Shown here in pieces: positions 52,922 to 64,000 of a stretch of 64,000 bases of DNA. The notes under the pieces are model-generated. The model saw nothing but the letters and a program-made list of their open reading frames with translations. It was not told the DNA's origin and ran no database searches. Source of the DNA: Eublepharis macularius (Eukaryota; Chordata; Lepidosauria; Squamata; Eublepharidae). The position numbers and the translations under genes were made by a program. The first letter of the stretch is position 1. The number at the start of each line of letters is the position of its first letter. The stretch covers positions 8,579,001 through 8,643,000 of the forward strand of contig NC_072795.1 in the NCBI RefSeq assembly GCF_028583425.1, given 5' to 3'.

Positions 52922-52946
52922 CATTAGAACGTGGAATGCATGTCTT

Positions 52947-54095
52947 TTGCCTGTATGGACACCAGAGGAAGTTCATGCCTTTGATGAGGTAAAAAGAACC
53001 CTGATGTCAGCACCAGCATTAGGACTACCAGACCTTAGGAAACCCTTTCAGCTGTTTGTGCATGAGCAGAAAGGTCACATGAGTAGGGTGCTGACACAGA
53101 GGATTGCATCTCAATTGAGACCAGTAGCATATCTATCAAAGCAATTAGACCCAGCAGCTAGGGGATGGCTGGCTTGCATAAGAGCAATTGCGGCAACAGC
53201 AATGGCAGTAGAAGAGTCAAGGAAATTGACATTAGAATGTGGGATGCATGTCTTTTGCCTGTATTCCATCACATCACTGCTACAGCAGCGAGGAGCAAAG
53301 TGGTTGAGTAATTCCCGCCTTGTTAGATATGAGGCACTGCTTTTAGGACCAGATGACCTCATGTTTGAAGCATGCACAAGACTGAATCAAGCCACTCTGT
53401 TGCCAGTTTCAGAAGGACACTTAGAGCATAATTGTCTTGAAGTCACAGACATTGCAACCATGAGCAGAATTGATCTGCATGATGAGCCACTCCAAAATGC
53501 TGAACTTGAACTTTTTATTGATAGGAGCAGCTTTATTAGAGATGGCAAGTGCTATACAGGATATGCTGTTACAACAGAACATGCAGTCATTGAGGCTGCA
53601 CCCCTACCAACATCATATTCCGCCCAGGCAGCTGAATTGTTTGCGCTCGCAAGGGCACTGCAGCAGGCCAAAGGCAAAAGAGCTAATGTTAACACAGACT
53701 CTAGATATGCTTTTGGAGTAATACATGCCTTTGGCCAGATGTGGAAAGAAAGGGGGTTCCTGACAACAACAGGGAAGCCCATTGCACATGAGAATCTTGT
53801 ACTAACTGTCTTGGAGAATTTAATGTTGCCCACAGAGATTGCTGTTGTTCATGTTCGAGGACACCAGAGGCTAGACTCAGTGGAAGCAAGGGGAAATCAC
53901 AGAGCGGATCAAGTGGCTAAGGAAGGGGCAATGCAGCCCCCAACCCAGTTGCCACTCATCCCAGCCCTCACGTTGCCTGAGAAACCAGTCTACACAGAAG
54001 AGGAGCAGCAGCGAGCAGAGAAAGAGGGAGCAGCCATGAACAACAAGGGATGGTTCATCAGACAGGATGGTAGGATTTGGATTCCAAAACTGTGA
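52947..54095 (+). pseudogene. pol: Gammaretrovirus-like ERV pol remnant: RT end and RNase H
   Basis: Open for 382 codons but truncated. It begins in the RT connection (WTPEEVHAFDEVKRTLMSAP, LTQRIASQLRPVAYLSKQLD) and runs through RNase H with FIDRSSF, SAQAAELFALARAL, NTDSRYAF and EARGNHRADQVA. This is the MLV-type RNase H order, distinct from the pol at the left end. The RT catalytic part is absent. A duplicated stretch (ATGCATGTCTTTTGCCTGTA at 52937 and 53244) marks a rearrangement at the left end. Confidence 0.85.
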
Positions 54096-54100
54096 GAGAC

Positions 54101-54980
54101 TACCACCAGTCGACTCATCTCGGTGGGACCTGCATGGGAAAGACCCTCAACCGACTCTGATTGTGGCAACAGGACTCTTCCAGGAAGCAGAATGAGAAGC
54201 CCAAGCGTGTCCCATTTGTCAGCAAGTAAACGCCAAGAGGAGGCAACCCGAGAGACCTGGTGTCAGGCCATGGGTCAAAAGACGTTTTGAAGCACTCCAA
54301 GTAGATTTTACTGAACTACCTAGGGTAAACCATTGCAAGTATTTGCTAGTGTTTACAGACCAGCTGACGGGTTGGCCAGAAGCCTTCCCGTGCAGAGCCC
54401 CAACAGCAAGGAATGTAGCCAAAGCCCTCTTAAATGAGATTCTACCTCGTTTTGGTTTACCTATGACCTTGGACTCAGACAGGGGTGGACACTTCATAGG
54501 GGAGGTAGTTCAACAGATAGCAAAGGCACTTGGCATAGAATGGCATCTCCATGTAGCATAGAGACCCCAGGCAGCAGGAAGGGTTGAACGGTTAAATAGA
54601 ACCCTAAAGACTATGCTTACTAAGCTTTCAATGGAGACTTCCATGAAAAGGATTGAGTTGCTGCCTATTTCACTAACCAGGATTAGGGCATCAGCAAGGG
54701 GGAAGCTAGGGCTGTCACCTTTTGAGTTGCTATATGGCAGACCTTACCCCCTTACAAGGAATTTTAGCGAGAAAATAGATTGTGAAGTGGGAGACAAGAT
54801 GCTTGCAGACTATGTTTGTGCCTTACAATCTTATTTCTCTTCTCTCCATAGGGCCGCAGCTGCTGTTCAATCTTTGCCGTATGACAGCCTGGTACACCTG
54901 TTCCAACCAGGAGATTGGGTGCTTGTGACATCATATATTGCTTCAGTCTACAGGACTCCATGGTGTCTCTTATTATGATT
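54101..54980 (+). pseudogene. pol: Gammaretrovirus-like integrase remnant
   Basis: Several frames carry the integrase: C-x-x-C zinc residues, QVDFTELP (first Asp), LDSDRGGHFIGEV (second Asp) and GRVERLNRTLK (Glu), then SPFELLYGRPYP and a C-terminal GDWVLV. A frameshift lies near 54200-54340 and a TAG at 54559-54561 falls just before the catalytic Glu. No env follows. Confidence 0.85.
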
Positions 54981-55561
54981 GGCTAGAGGGACACCCAAAG
55001 CACAAGTTTGTGCTCAACATTTGTTGCTGGTCACCGGTCATCACCGGTTGCTCTGGTCTGGTCATTCATTGCTGGCCACTAGTCATCATTGGTTGCTCTA
55101 GTCTGAGCACTTGCATCTGCTCACTGGTCAACTGCTCACATCGAGATAAAGCATCTGCAACAGTTGTCTTTGCTTTTTATATGCTGGATATTAAAATTGT
55201 CCTCTTGGATATACCGTCACCATCTCTGTAATAACATGTTGGTGCTGTTCAATGTTTGCAGCCATTTTGACGAGTGATGGTCTGTTAGCAGTATGAATGC
55301 TTGGCCCCAAATATAGCTTTTTAACTTGTTAGCCAAGTATTTTTTGTACAAAGAAATAGTTCTGCTCCCTGCCAGTTAGTTTTCTGCTCAGGTGAGCTAC
55401 TGGCAGTAAAACCCTGAGAAGAGTTACTCCAGTCTAAGCCCATTGATTTCAGGGGGCTTAGACTAGAGAAACTCTTCTTAGGATTGCACTATGGGTGTCT
55501 TAAGCCATCTCTCTCTGGAACTACATCATCACTTAATATATTTTATTTAAGTCTAGAAAAG
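54981..55561. other. Intergenic, no recognised gene
   Basis: A short imperfect reiteration GGTCATCACCGGTTGCTCTG / AGTCATCATTGGTTGCTCTA lies near 55030-55105. Nothing else. Confidence 0.45.
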
Positions 55562-55760
55562 ATCAAGAGTCCAGTAGCACCTATAAGACTAACAAAAATT
55601 TTAATAGGGTATGAGGGTCACAACTCTCTTCTTTAGATTCAGCTAGAATGACTAGCTGAAGAAAGAAGCTATGACTCATGAAAGCTCAAACCCTAACCCA
55701 AATTTTGTTAGTCTTATGGGTGCTACTGGACTCTTGCTACAGACAGACTAACACAGCTTG
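55562..55760. repeat. FR family repeat, head-to-head palindrome
   Basis: GAGTCCAGTAGCACCTATAAG at the left and CTTATGGGTGCTACTGGACT at the right are inverted, with the CTAGCTGAAGAAAGAAGC centre. Two copies of the family fused head to head. Confidence 0.75.
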
Positions 55761-57465
55761 ATCTTTAGGCCTAGTATTCTTTAGGTGCTGGGTTAGACTT
55801 CAGCTTTTCAGTTTCAAGCGTTAGCTTTATTGAGCTGCCTTGCTTTATTGTATGTTTGTGTTTATTGCATTCTTTATATGTATCTCTATCTGTTTTATCT
55901 TTCTCTGCACCCTCTGGAGGTTTCAGCCATTCATCTTTTGGCTTCCCTTTCAATGACATTTTTTTCCAATACTTGGTGTTACGTCTAGGGACCATTTGAG
56001 CTGATGGATGATACTATCCTCTGTTGCCTCTTATTTTAGGTCACTTAATGGGTTTGCATCATAAATTGTTTTAAGAGAAGTATATAGGTCATGGCTGATC
56101 TCTCTGTTATTGGGTTTAAGCATGTTTTTGTGGACCACCTCCCACTTTTTCTGACAGCTTTCTTTGGAAATTACAGAAGAGAAGCTTTCCTGCTTGTCCC
56201 TGCTTACATAAGGTCCTTCTTAGCTTGCTTTTAGTTTATTGGCTTCCACAGGTAAGAAATCCATCACAAAGTTCCCCACCTCTCAGTTTTGGGCACCTAC
56301 ATCCTATGACTTCTGTTGTTTTGCTTAGGGCTTTGCTATATTGTTTTGTAATATTCCTGACAGGCGATCTCAGACGCTGGCCCCAATCAGGCAGTAGGCA
56401 GGTCATTAAAGGGCCTGTGTTCCTAGCATGGTTCCAGGAGGTACACTCATATTGACCTCTTTAGGATCTGTTTCATTACAGCTTTCAAAGAATGGCATAA
56501 ATCTCTTCCCACAGTATAGCATCATTTTTGATAAGGATGATTTATTATCCTCTAGCCTTCATCAGAAAGGGTATGAATTAAGAGCAGGTATTACAGGAAC
56601 GAACAACTTGTTCCAGAGAACCAAGTTCTGACATGGTAGCTAGCATCATGTTCACAGAGCCAGTCATTTGCATCCAAACCTGTCTCCATCTTTCCTGGGA
56701 AAGTCAATCCCATACAGGCCATTATTTTTCAAGTAACAGCAAGGTTGTTATGATAGGCTCCCTATCCTCAGATTTATTTTATTATTTTATAACATTTATA
56801 TCCTGCTTTCCTACCCTGATAAGGGCCACTGAGGCGGCTAACAAATCAAAACATACCTTAATAAAACAACATCTGAAAAAAAATCTTTTATTAAATTTTA
56901 GAAAGAAAATGTAACAATACCAAACCAACACCAGTGTATATAAAACTTCTCCTTAGTACACATTAAGAAACCCGAAGCATAACAATTTCTGGAGTTCCAT
57001 AAATCTAGAAATTCAATAGCTCTTGACAAAGAATGTTAGAAGAAACAATTTCTTTTTTCCTGCAAAAACTGCACAATAGGAAACCAGACTGCTTGAAAAT
57101 TTTTCTGATGAGCTTCCACATTCTGAATGCCTACGAAGCAGTCCACTTTACCCAATATAAAATGGGTCCAAATGAAGTCGTACCAGTATAAAACAACATC
57201 TTCAAAACCATTAAAACCAACAATAACAAAGCATCAAAAATTAAAATCAGAATACAAATGCATACAAAAACATAAAACAACAATTAAAAATTGGGCAGGA
57301 AGGAGGATTACTGAAGCAACACCAAATGGCACAAAAATGCCTTCACAAACTAGCAGAAGATGGCAACAGAGGGGGGCAGGCAAGTTTTCCTGGGTAGATA
57401 TTTCCAGAATTTTGGTGTCACAACTGAGGAGCCCCTCTCCAGGGTTGCCACCTGCTTAATCTCAG

Positions 57466-58130
57466 CAAGTGGGGTCATCTGAAACAGGGCTTCCAAAGAA
57501 ACTCTTATCAAGTTTCTGGGCTGCTAAAAAGCCAAAAATATAACTTATTCTCAGGGTGGGACAAAAAGAACATTATAACCATACTCAGGGACATGCTACT
57601 TGGAGGCTGCTCAGCCACAGTGGTCTGTCATAGCTGTCCTTCATGTTGGTCCCAAACCATATAGGGCTTTAAAGGTCAGTACATAAAATTGTGTCCAGAA
57701 CAGATTGGCAGCCAGTGTAGATGGGCCAAGACTGGATTGATATGATCCCTATGAGCCCCTATAGTCAACGTCATGGGTGCAGCATTTTGCACCAATTCCA
57801 AACACTTCTCAAGGGCAGCCATGTGTACAGTGCATTACAGCAATCTCATCTAGATGTAACCAGGACAGGTACCACAGGGGCCATATCTTTTCTTCCCAGG
57901 AAAGGCTGCTACTGCCTTCCCAGCCAAAACTAGTAAAAGACACTACTGGTAAGCACTGCTGCCTGCTTATCCAGCTTAAGTCTGAGTTCAAGAGCACCCC
58001 CAGACTACGGAATGTTTGTTCAATAGGAGTGCAACCCCAGCTACAATGTGTGACACCTTAAATCCTGGTTCAGACTGTCTGCTCATCAGTAGCACTTCTG
58101 TCTTGTAGGGATTATACTTCATTTTATTAG
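57466..58130. repeat. Dispersed repeat, unknown class
   Basis: Long repeat-like segment with words such as GGCAGCCAGTGTAGATGGGC and CAGCATTTTGCACCAATTCC, common in reptile LINE 3' regions read in antisense. No frame is preserved. Confidence 0.4.
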
Positions 58131-58161
58131 GCCGCATGCACTCCTACACTGCCTCTGAAGC

Positions 58162-58482
58162 CTTACCAGCATGGCTTTTTTCTGGGAAAAGAGGTGGTGA
58201 AACTCAGTGGTGAAGCGTGGTTTGCCTGCACCCGTGGCAACTCCTGGCAGGAGGTGGTGCCCCTAGCACCCTACATGCATGCACGTGCTCCCAGGACCGT
58301 GCAATGACATCACTTCCAGGAAGTAACATCATCGTGCAGGGCGTGGCTGCCCCCAGGAATGCTCCTGTGCGCAAGGAGGAAACAGGATGAGGGGGTGGGG
58401 CCACTAGACATGTGATTACTTTCAAGAGGTGTCAGACCTGCATTCCACCACGTTCCAGCTGAAAAAAAGCCCTGCTTATCAG
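58162..58482. mobile_element. hAT MITE with CAGGGCTTTTTT ends
   Basis: Ends CATGGCTTTTTTCTGGG and CCAGCTGAAAAAAAGCCCTG are inverted, flanked by CTTACCAG and CTTATCAG (8 bp, one mismatch). A second copy begins at 63823. Confidence 0.78.
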
Positions 58483-59806
58483 ATAGACTCCAGCATGGGA
58501 GCCCCCCAAGATGACCGCATATTTGTTTCTTCCTTCTATTTCTGCTGGGGTTTAGAATAAGTGTGTAGTAGATTAAAGCCGGGGATCCTATAAAATTCCA
58601 GCAATGTTAGGCACTCCCCACATAACAGAAAGGAAGCATCCCATTGTAGGGGAAAGGGGTCACTTAGAGACAATCATATCAACTTCCTGCCCACTTAAAA
58701 TTCCAGTGATGTTTCATTGATTAGGCTTAATAATAGCTCCAATGAACAAAGAGATACATTAGGCAATCACTCTTATTGTAAGGCCATCAGCAACCCCAGA
58801 CACTTCTCTAAAGTTTCTGCTTTTCTGAAAAGTTTCTCTTTTTCACCTTTTTGCCTTCGTTCACCAAAACCCTTTCCAACTTTGTTTTTCTTTCTGGTGG
58901 TTGATAAGCTGGGTACATTCATGGCATATATTTTGCCTCATAACTTTCTAAACTTCTGTTTCCAAAAATCTCTGGGCATATCAGTTTGTTCAGCTAACCT
59001 TCTGAGAGGTTCTAGGTTGGGGGTCAGAGTTTAACTCCTGCAGGAATTCAGCCCTGTTTCTACTTTCTCCCTCTGTTGAATCTTCCAGTGGGGTGGTAGC
59101 TGCTGCGTTTCCTACTTCAGGCATTTTACCACACCCCATCTTCTCCTCAGAACCCTCACATGTATCCATTTTGACAGAAGTCTCCCTACATAAAATTTGT
59201 TTGAGAAGCTTCAATTCTTTTCTTTTCTTGTTCAAGCTGTTTTTTCTGCAAAATATCTTCATATTTCAGCCTTTCCCTATCCAGACTTCATTTCTGTTCC
59301 TCAAATCTATGTTCCTCTGCTTCTGTTTTTATCTTTTGCTCCTGTAATTTTGGAGATAATTCATCTCTTTTTCTCTTTCAGAATCTCTATGTACTCTGGG
59401 GATGTGCAAATTACCTCAGAACATCCTAAAGTTACTACTGTACCATTTTCCTTGGCCTGGTGCTGTACCAGGGATACCCTTTACATCTCAACAGATTTCC
59501 TCTCATGTGGTATTCCCCATTCAATAAACATTTCAGTTAAAGTGTGATAAAGATGATTTATTACCCCCTAGCCTTTACCTTTACCTTTTAGCCTTTATCA
59601 GAAAGGGTATGAATTAAGAGCACATATTGGAGGGATAAAGAAATTTTCCCAGAGTTCCAGGTTCTGACACAGTAGTTGGAAATACATTCTCAGAGCCAGT
59701 CATATGCATCCAAACTGATCTCCATCTTTCCTGTGAATGTCAACCCCATACAGGCCCTTATTTTCCAAGTAATAACACGGTTGTTATGATAGGCTCCCTA
59801 TCTACA

Positions 59807-60340
59807 GATTTTATGTATTTGTTTGTTTGTTTTATTTATTGTCCACTCTCCCTGCAAGTGAGCTCAGAGCATATTTACATCATAAATATATATAAAAACA
59901 ATTAAGAACAATTAAAAACATTGGTAGCAGACATGTAAGTATAGCATTAAACATGAAAGGCAGTTCATATTGCACCCTACACATATAATATTTATAGCCT
60001 GCCTTCCTGTCCTTATAAGGGCCACTGATGTGGCTAACAAATTAAAATACATCAATAAAACATCTTGAAAACCATTAAAACCAGCAATAACACAATATCA
60101 AAACAATTAAAACCAGAGTGCATACAAGTTTTATGTTTGTTCAACCATTAAGCAGAGGCAGCAAGTTAGATGGATATTGTGCAGTAAACAGAAATATTAT
60201 GCATTTCCTCACTGAAATAAATAACGTACATTTGCTGGACCATGACTATATATTTATTTTATTTATGTTATTTATAGTCCACCATTGTCACTGAGACTCA
60301 AGGTGGATTACACAGTATAAGTCAATATGATCGAGGGCTT
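59807..60340. repeat. Dispersed repeat fragments
   Basis: 59985-60120 matches 56790-56880 and 57190-57240 (GGGCCACTGATGTGGCTAAC, AACCATTAAAACC); 60260-60330 is the 18802-type repeat. No gene. Confidence 0.5.
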
Positions 60341-60682
60341 GGACATTCAATTAAAAATACAATAGGGTATGGATTGCAGAAATTTGATAACGAGCAAAGA
60401 TCTGAATACAGATATAAAACATCCAGAAACAAAATATAAGTAATTTGACATGGCATATTAAATGACCTGGAAACTCTCAGTAGGAACATATCTACACCAA
60501 CAGTGTAGTCTAAAGTAGCTGTACCTTTACATCTCCCTGAGCCATTTCTTACAACACAGGCCAGTTACGTGAATTAAAGCACTCCTACATGTGATATCAT
60601 ACTACACATCTGGAGTATCACATTCCAAGGGAATGGTAGTTATGGCATCAAGGTTTCTACATTCATTTTAATAAGTGGGACA

Positions 60683-60690
60683 TATAAAAG
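60683..60690 (+). promoter_or_regulatory. TATA box of CYP2 gene B
   Basis: TATAAAAG, 132 bases before the gene B ATG; transcription would start near 60713, giving a ~100-base 5' leader. Confidence 0.6.
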
Positions 60691-60814
60691 GTGTTAATAG
60701 AAAAATCTCAGAGAAGCAGCAATATCTCTGAGGAGTACAAACAGTGACTGGAGAAAAAGCATCCAATATTCCCAGTTTTACAGGAAAGATACAAACACAG
60801 ACGGGAAAAAGATA

Positions 60815-60982
60815 ATGTGGATACTGGCAACTTTGGTATCAGTGCTGGCCTGTCTTCTGATTGTGCACTTTCTGAAACAACTCTGGTCACACAAGAACTA
60901 TCCTCCAGGGCCTCTTCGGCTTCCTCTCATTGGAAGCATTTGGCGGATAATACCGAACTTTTCTGAGGATATTTTGATTAAG
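60815..60982 (+). CDS. CYP2-family P450 gene B, exon 1
   Basis: 168 bp (56 codons), phase 0 at its GTATGT donor, which matches the phase-0 start of exon 2 in gene A. Residues 2-20 form the hydrophobic membrane anchor of a microsomal P450, a short basic stretch (KQLWSHK) follows, then the proline hinge PPGP (30-33) and RLPLIGSIW. The remaining exons lie beyond the window. Gene B is a tandem neighbour of gene A, in the same orientation and 11.8 kb after its stop. Confidence 0.92.
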
Positions 60983-61576
60983 GTATGTCCTTTAGAATTG
61001 TTAATCTTCTGAGTAAGAGGATGAGTAAAGAGCTTTTTGACTTCTAGTCTTTTTATGGTAGAAACAGGCTACTTATCTGAAATTGACGTTCCAACTGTCA
61101 CCTATGCTGCCACTTATTTAAGTTCTGCCACTGATCCAAAATAACCTTAATAATTCCATGGATTTTAGAACAGATTAAATGCCTTGGTCCATCCTCTCAG
61201 GAGGATGTTTGTGCATCTGTCAGAAGAAGGGAGAGTGCCTTCCTTCCACTTCTTCAATACCAGCATATAATAAACTGTTGTTAAACTGCCCTGAGCCCAT
61301 CTGATGGAGAGGGTGGTCTAGAAGTGTGATAAAATAAATACATAAATAAATAATGCCCAAATCAGAGGACTTACACCTGCAGAAGAGAGGGGGAATGGGC
61401 TGAGTACAGGTAACCTCTAAAAATAAATCACAAGTAAGCAACCTAGTCCTCCTCCTATGGCATTTCTGCCATCCATCATATTGGTGGCTGTGAAGGAGAT
61501 GAACCTTTTAGTGGGTGCAGGAAAACTAGGGGCGGAAGAACTGCTCTTACAAATGCCGCATCAGCTTTGGTATGTA

Positions 61577-61663
<87 letters not shown>

Positions 61664-62029
61664 GGTGAATGAATGAACGAATTATTGCGGTCAGAGACCA
61701 TAACAATGACAATACATCCTTAGCAAACAATAGAATAGTTAAATCCAGTGTAAAAATGTAAAGGACATAGAAAAATACATTTAGCATTTAAAATCTTATC
61801 TTAAAATGTATATAGTTCTCTGGAAACCGCAGTAATTCTAATATTTAAAACATTGACAATCAAAGGTTTATTACGGTCACAAGACCAGCCAAGTAAATAC
61901 AGATAAAATGGCACAATCTTTCATACAGATAGTTGATATCAAATAGAATCTTTGGAGAGTTCAGTAACAGAAACATCTGTAGAGAAAGCAGAGCAAGCAG
62001 TCATTAGTGATATGAAAAACAACGTTATT
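60983..62029. other. CYP2 gene B intron 1, first part
   Basis: Contains a (CAAT)n microsatellite (61577-61661). Two related words, ATTATTGCGGTCAGAGACCA (61681) and TTTATTACGGTCACAAGACC (61868), suggest two fragments of one repeat. No exon 2 is visible before the window ends. Confidence 0.5.
61577..61661. repeat. (CAAT)n microsatellite
   Basis: About 21 perfect tetranucleotide units. Confidence 0.97.
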
Positions 62030-63209
62030 GGCAGTTTTCACATGTCCTTATTGTAGCACCATAGTATCGTATAGTATCGCAATTGTTCCTCTATACTCAC
62101 AGCTGTACACACATCCTCTTAATCTACCGGTGAAAACCAGTCATCCTCCAGTAACTGTTGTGTTTTCTTTGATTGTGCAGATTTCCCATTTATTCCGCTT
62201 TGTAACGCTTCTTTAGCTCTTTTTTCACCTGCATGAGAACAATCGGAAACGCTTTTCCAGAAACTGCCAACTCGACCCTCCGCCTTTTTCAGCTTCTGAG
62301 CCATTGGAAGAGATTTTCCTACCCAAGACCAGGAATATTACAAGCCTTTGTGGGTTCCTGGCAACAGTGACACCAATTTTTTTTCAATGGACACCTTTAT
62401 CTTGCTATTATGACATCACATTTAAAAGGAATCAACCACAAACACAGCTGACAATTGACGAACATTGAAATTAAGCGTTTAATGTCTACTGTTAAAGTTT
62501 CACTTTCCACATAATGGAACCCCCAGCCTGTTTTTTTTTTCATTTTCTCATTGTGAGAGTGCAATTGCACAAATCTACTGAATAAATGCAAACTAATTTT
62601 TGAGCGGGAACATAATGGCAGCAGTTCTCGGTCAGGAAGAGCGGACGATTTGGGCAGAAGCCCTTCTCTTTCTGATGATGTACCAAAGGTATGGCTGACA
62701 GAGAACCATAGAGCTCAGAATCAGATCAACCACCAGTTGCCCTGTCAGTAGCATAACTGCTCTCTGAGGGGCCATGGTGGAGAGTCTTTGGTTGATCTCC
62801 TCAGACAAAGGGATTTTGGAGGCACGCTTGCTATTTACAGGTTTTCAAATTTGGTAACCAAGAAGTTCAACCAATGTCTTTTAAAGTAAATTGGTGAGTA
62901 AGAAATACGGCCTATCATAGGCCACCTTGGAGGATGGGAGGTCAAATCTTGCATATTGAAAGAGCAATATAGCACAAATCCTGGTGCCTGTTGAAAAAAA
63001 GGGGGAAATGAGCAGGAATGCTTTCATCAACCGTGACACAAGCTCATCCACCACCCACTATTGCGCTTTTTCTGAGGAATGTGAATTTCTGAAAGTGCAA
63101 CGAAGCAGCAGAATTCAAGGCAATGTGAACGGCATGCCATGATAGTGGGATCGCAGCTAACGGAATCATAGTGCAAATTTAGCGGATATTTGGACGTGTG
63201 AAAACAGCC
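62030..63209. mobile_element. Longer element with FB-type ends (FB5)
   Basis: GGCAGTTTTCACATGTCC (62030-62047) and GGACGTGTGAAAACAGCC (63192-63209) are inverted repeats with the same GGC..TTTTCACAC terminal motif as FB1, FB3 and FB4. The 1.18 kb interior has no transposase frame. Confidence 0.5.
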
Positions 63210-63295
63210 ATTATTTGGATCTGTTTTCTAATTTGGATTTGTTACTATTTTTGTGTATACCCTTCAAAAAATGTATTGGTTAGGGTTGGACTCAT

Positions 63296-63488
63296 TTCAG
63301 GTGGCTAGCCATGTGAGTCTGTGGTAGAACAGCAGGATCTGAGTTCTGCAGCATCTTCAAGGCCAACAAAATGTTCAGGGTGTAAGCTTTTGAGAGTCAA
63401 AAGTATCTGAAGAAGGGAGCTTTGACCCTCAAAAGCTTATATCATGAAAATCTTGTTAGTCTGTACAGTGCCATTGGACTCAGATCCA
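63296..63488. repeat. FR family repeat, palindromic copy
   Basis: GCCATGTGAGTCTGTGGTAG...GTGTAAGCTTTTGAGAGTCA is followed by its inverted counterpart (GACCCTCAAAAGCTTATATC...CATTGGACTCAGATCC). Confidence 0.75.
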
Positions 63489-63822
63489 GGGGTTGGATTC
63501 ATCATTGTGGTTAATTTACTTTTCCATTGATCTCAAACGGGAATCCATTTCTACCAAGAATTGCTTTTGTCACAGGCAATGTGATCAAGTTTCTAAGAAG
63601 TTCTCCTTCTCCGTCCTTGGGAAAGAAGAAAAAAAACAGACAGAAAGGTTTAAGCTATAAAGACTTTGAAATAAACACTTTACTAAGTGATGGAGAAGAG
63701 TCTGGTTAGCCTCAAAACAGAAGTGAAAGACATAAACTGCTGCTTTATGAATTTGTAGTGAAGCCATGCCTCAGCTAGAATGCCACAGTAGGAAAGAGCA
63801 AGAGTCCAGTAGCACCTATAAG

Positions 63823-64000
63823 CAGGGCTTTTTTTCTGGGAAAAGAGGTGGTGGAACTTAGTGGTGGAACTCAAGACCGCACCATGACATCACTTTGGGT
63901 CAGCTGAAACAAGGGGGGAGTTTTTTAAAGTTTAAATTGCCCTCGGCGAAAATGGTCTACACTCCCCTCTGTCTGGAGATCAGGGGGTGGGGCCACCGGC
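63823..64000. mobile_element. hAT MITE, second copy, cut by the window end
   Basis: Starts CAGGGCTTTTTTTCTGGG like the element at 58170 and is inserted in an FR fragment (GTCCAGTAGCACCTATAAG). Confidence 0.7.

Larger units (their letters stand above)
56529..59806 (-). mobile_element. Probable degraded LTR retrotransposon
   Basis: Two direct repeats of ~240-260 bp (56529-56770 and 59545-59806) share many words (AGAAAGGGTATGAATTAAGAG, GGTTGTTATGATAGGCTCCC) and on the minus strand begin TG and end CA. Between them, minus-strand frames at 59400-58780 have a Lys/Glu-rich heptad character (EEQKWSLDRERLKYEDILQK) like vertebrate gypsy Gag. No target duplication or primer site was found, so two unrelated repeat copies remain possible. 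Confidence 0.45.

Noticed and set aside
18764-61661. Microsatellites as CRISPR-like arrays
   Set aside because: They are simple di- to tetranucleotide runs in a vertebrate genome without spacers.

Overview
The window is vertebrate nuclear DNA, most likely from a squamate reptile (a lizard, perhaps a gecko). I infer this from the repeats: tRNA-derived Sauria-type SINEs, 5S-rRNA-derived SINEs, a CR1 LINE with the ATTCTATG terminal tail, L1, R4/Dong, Penelope-like, Helitron, hAT and foldback elements, around an intron-rich cytochrome P450 gene. Nothing bacterial is present. I cannot name the species.

Host genes. A CYP2-family gene (gene A) runs on the + strand. Exons 2-9 are at 12280-12442, 14375-14524, 25570-25730, 31988-32161, 34119-34260, 42397-42584, 46363-46504 and 48851-49035. 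Lengths (163, 150, 161, 174, 142, 188, 142 and 185 coding bases) and phases fit the nine-exon CYP2 plan, all exons are open, and the I-helix, K-helix and haem-Cys motifs are present. Exon 1 is not in the window and should lie upstream. A second CYP2 gene (gene B) starts at 60815 with a promoter TATA box and exon 1, and continues past the right edge. This is therefore part of a tandem CYP2 cluster.

Left end (1-11591). A nearly complete endogenous retrovirus lies in the same orientation as the P450 gene, probably inside its intron 1. It has a gag frameshifted by a 17-bp duplication, a gag UAG followed in frame by a 1270-codon pro-pol, an intact 795-aa env, two long non-coding stretches (one with 18 exact ATGAATT words) and a ~1.35 kb 3' LTR. 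The 5' LTR is outside the window. The zinc-knuckle-less, Gly/Arg-rich Gag, the long TM without a CX6CC motif and the long LTR with an internal splice donor do not look like common gamma- or betaretroviruses.

Introns and intergenic DNA (11592-64000) are packed with mobile elements. They include palindromic CpG-rich foldback elements sharing one terminal motif, a CR1 (15.2-17.0 kb), and an ORF1-only L1-like element with a 21-bp target duplication nested in an older repeat (20.5-22.0 kb). Helitrons with recognisable TC and hairpin-CTAG ends carry GC-rich minisatellites or other cargo (23.3-25.4, 27.0-28.5, 40.1-40.5 and 47.2-48.6 kb). An R4-type LINE has lost its RT core (35.7-38.6 kb). There are also antisense L1 3' ends beside exon 7, a Penelope GIY-YIG remnant in intron 7, a solo LTR just after the P450 stop, a gammaretrovirus-like pol remnant (52.9-55.0 kb), a probable LTR retrotransposon (56.5-59.8 kb) and hAT MITEs.
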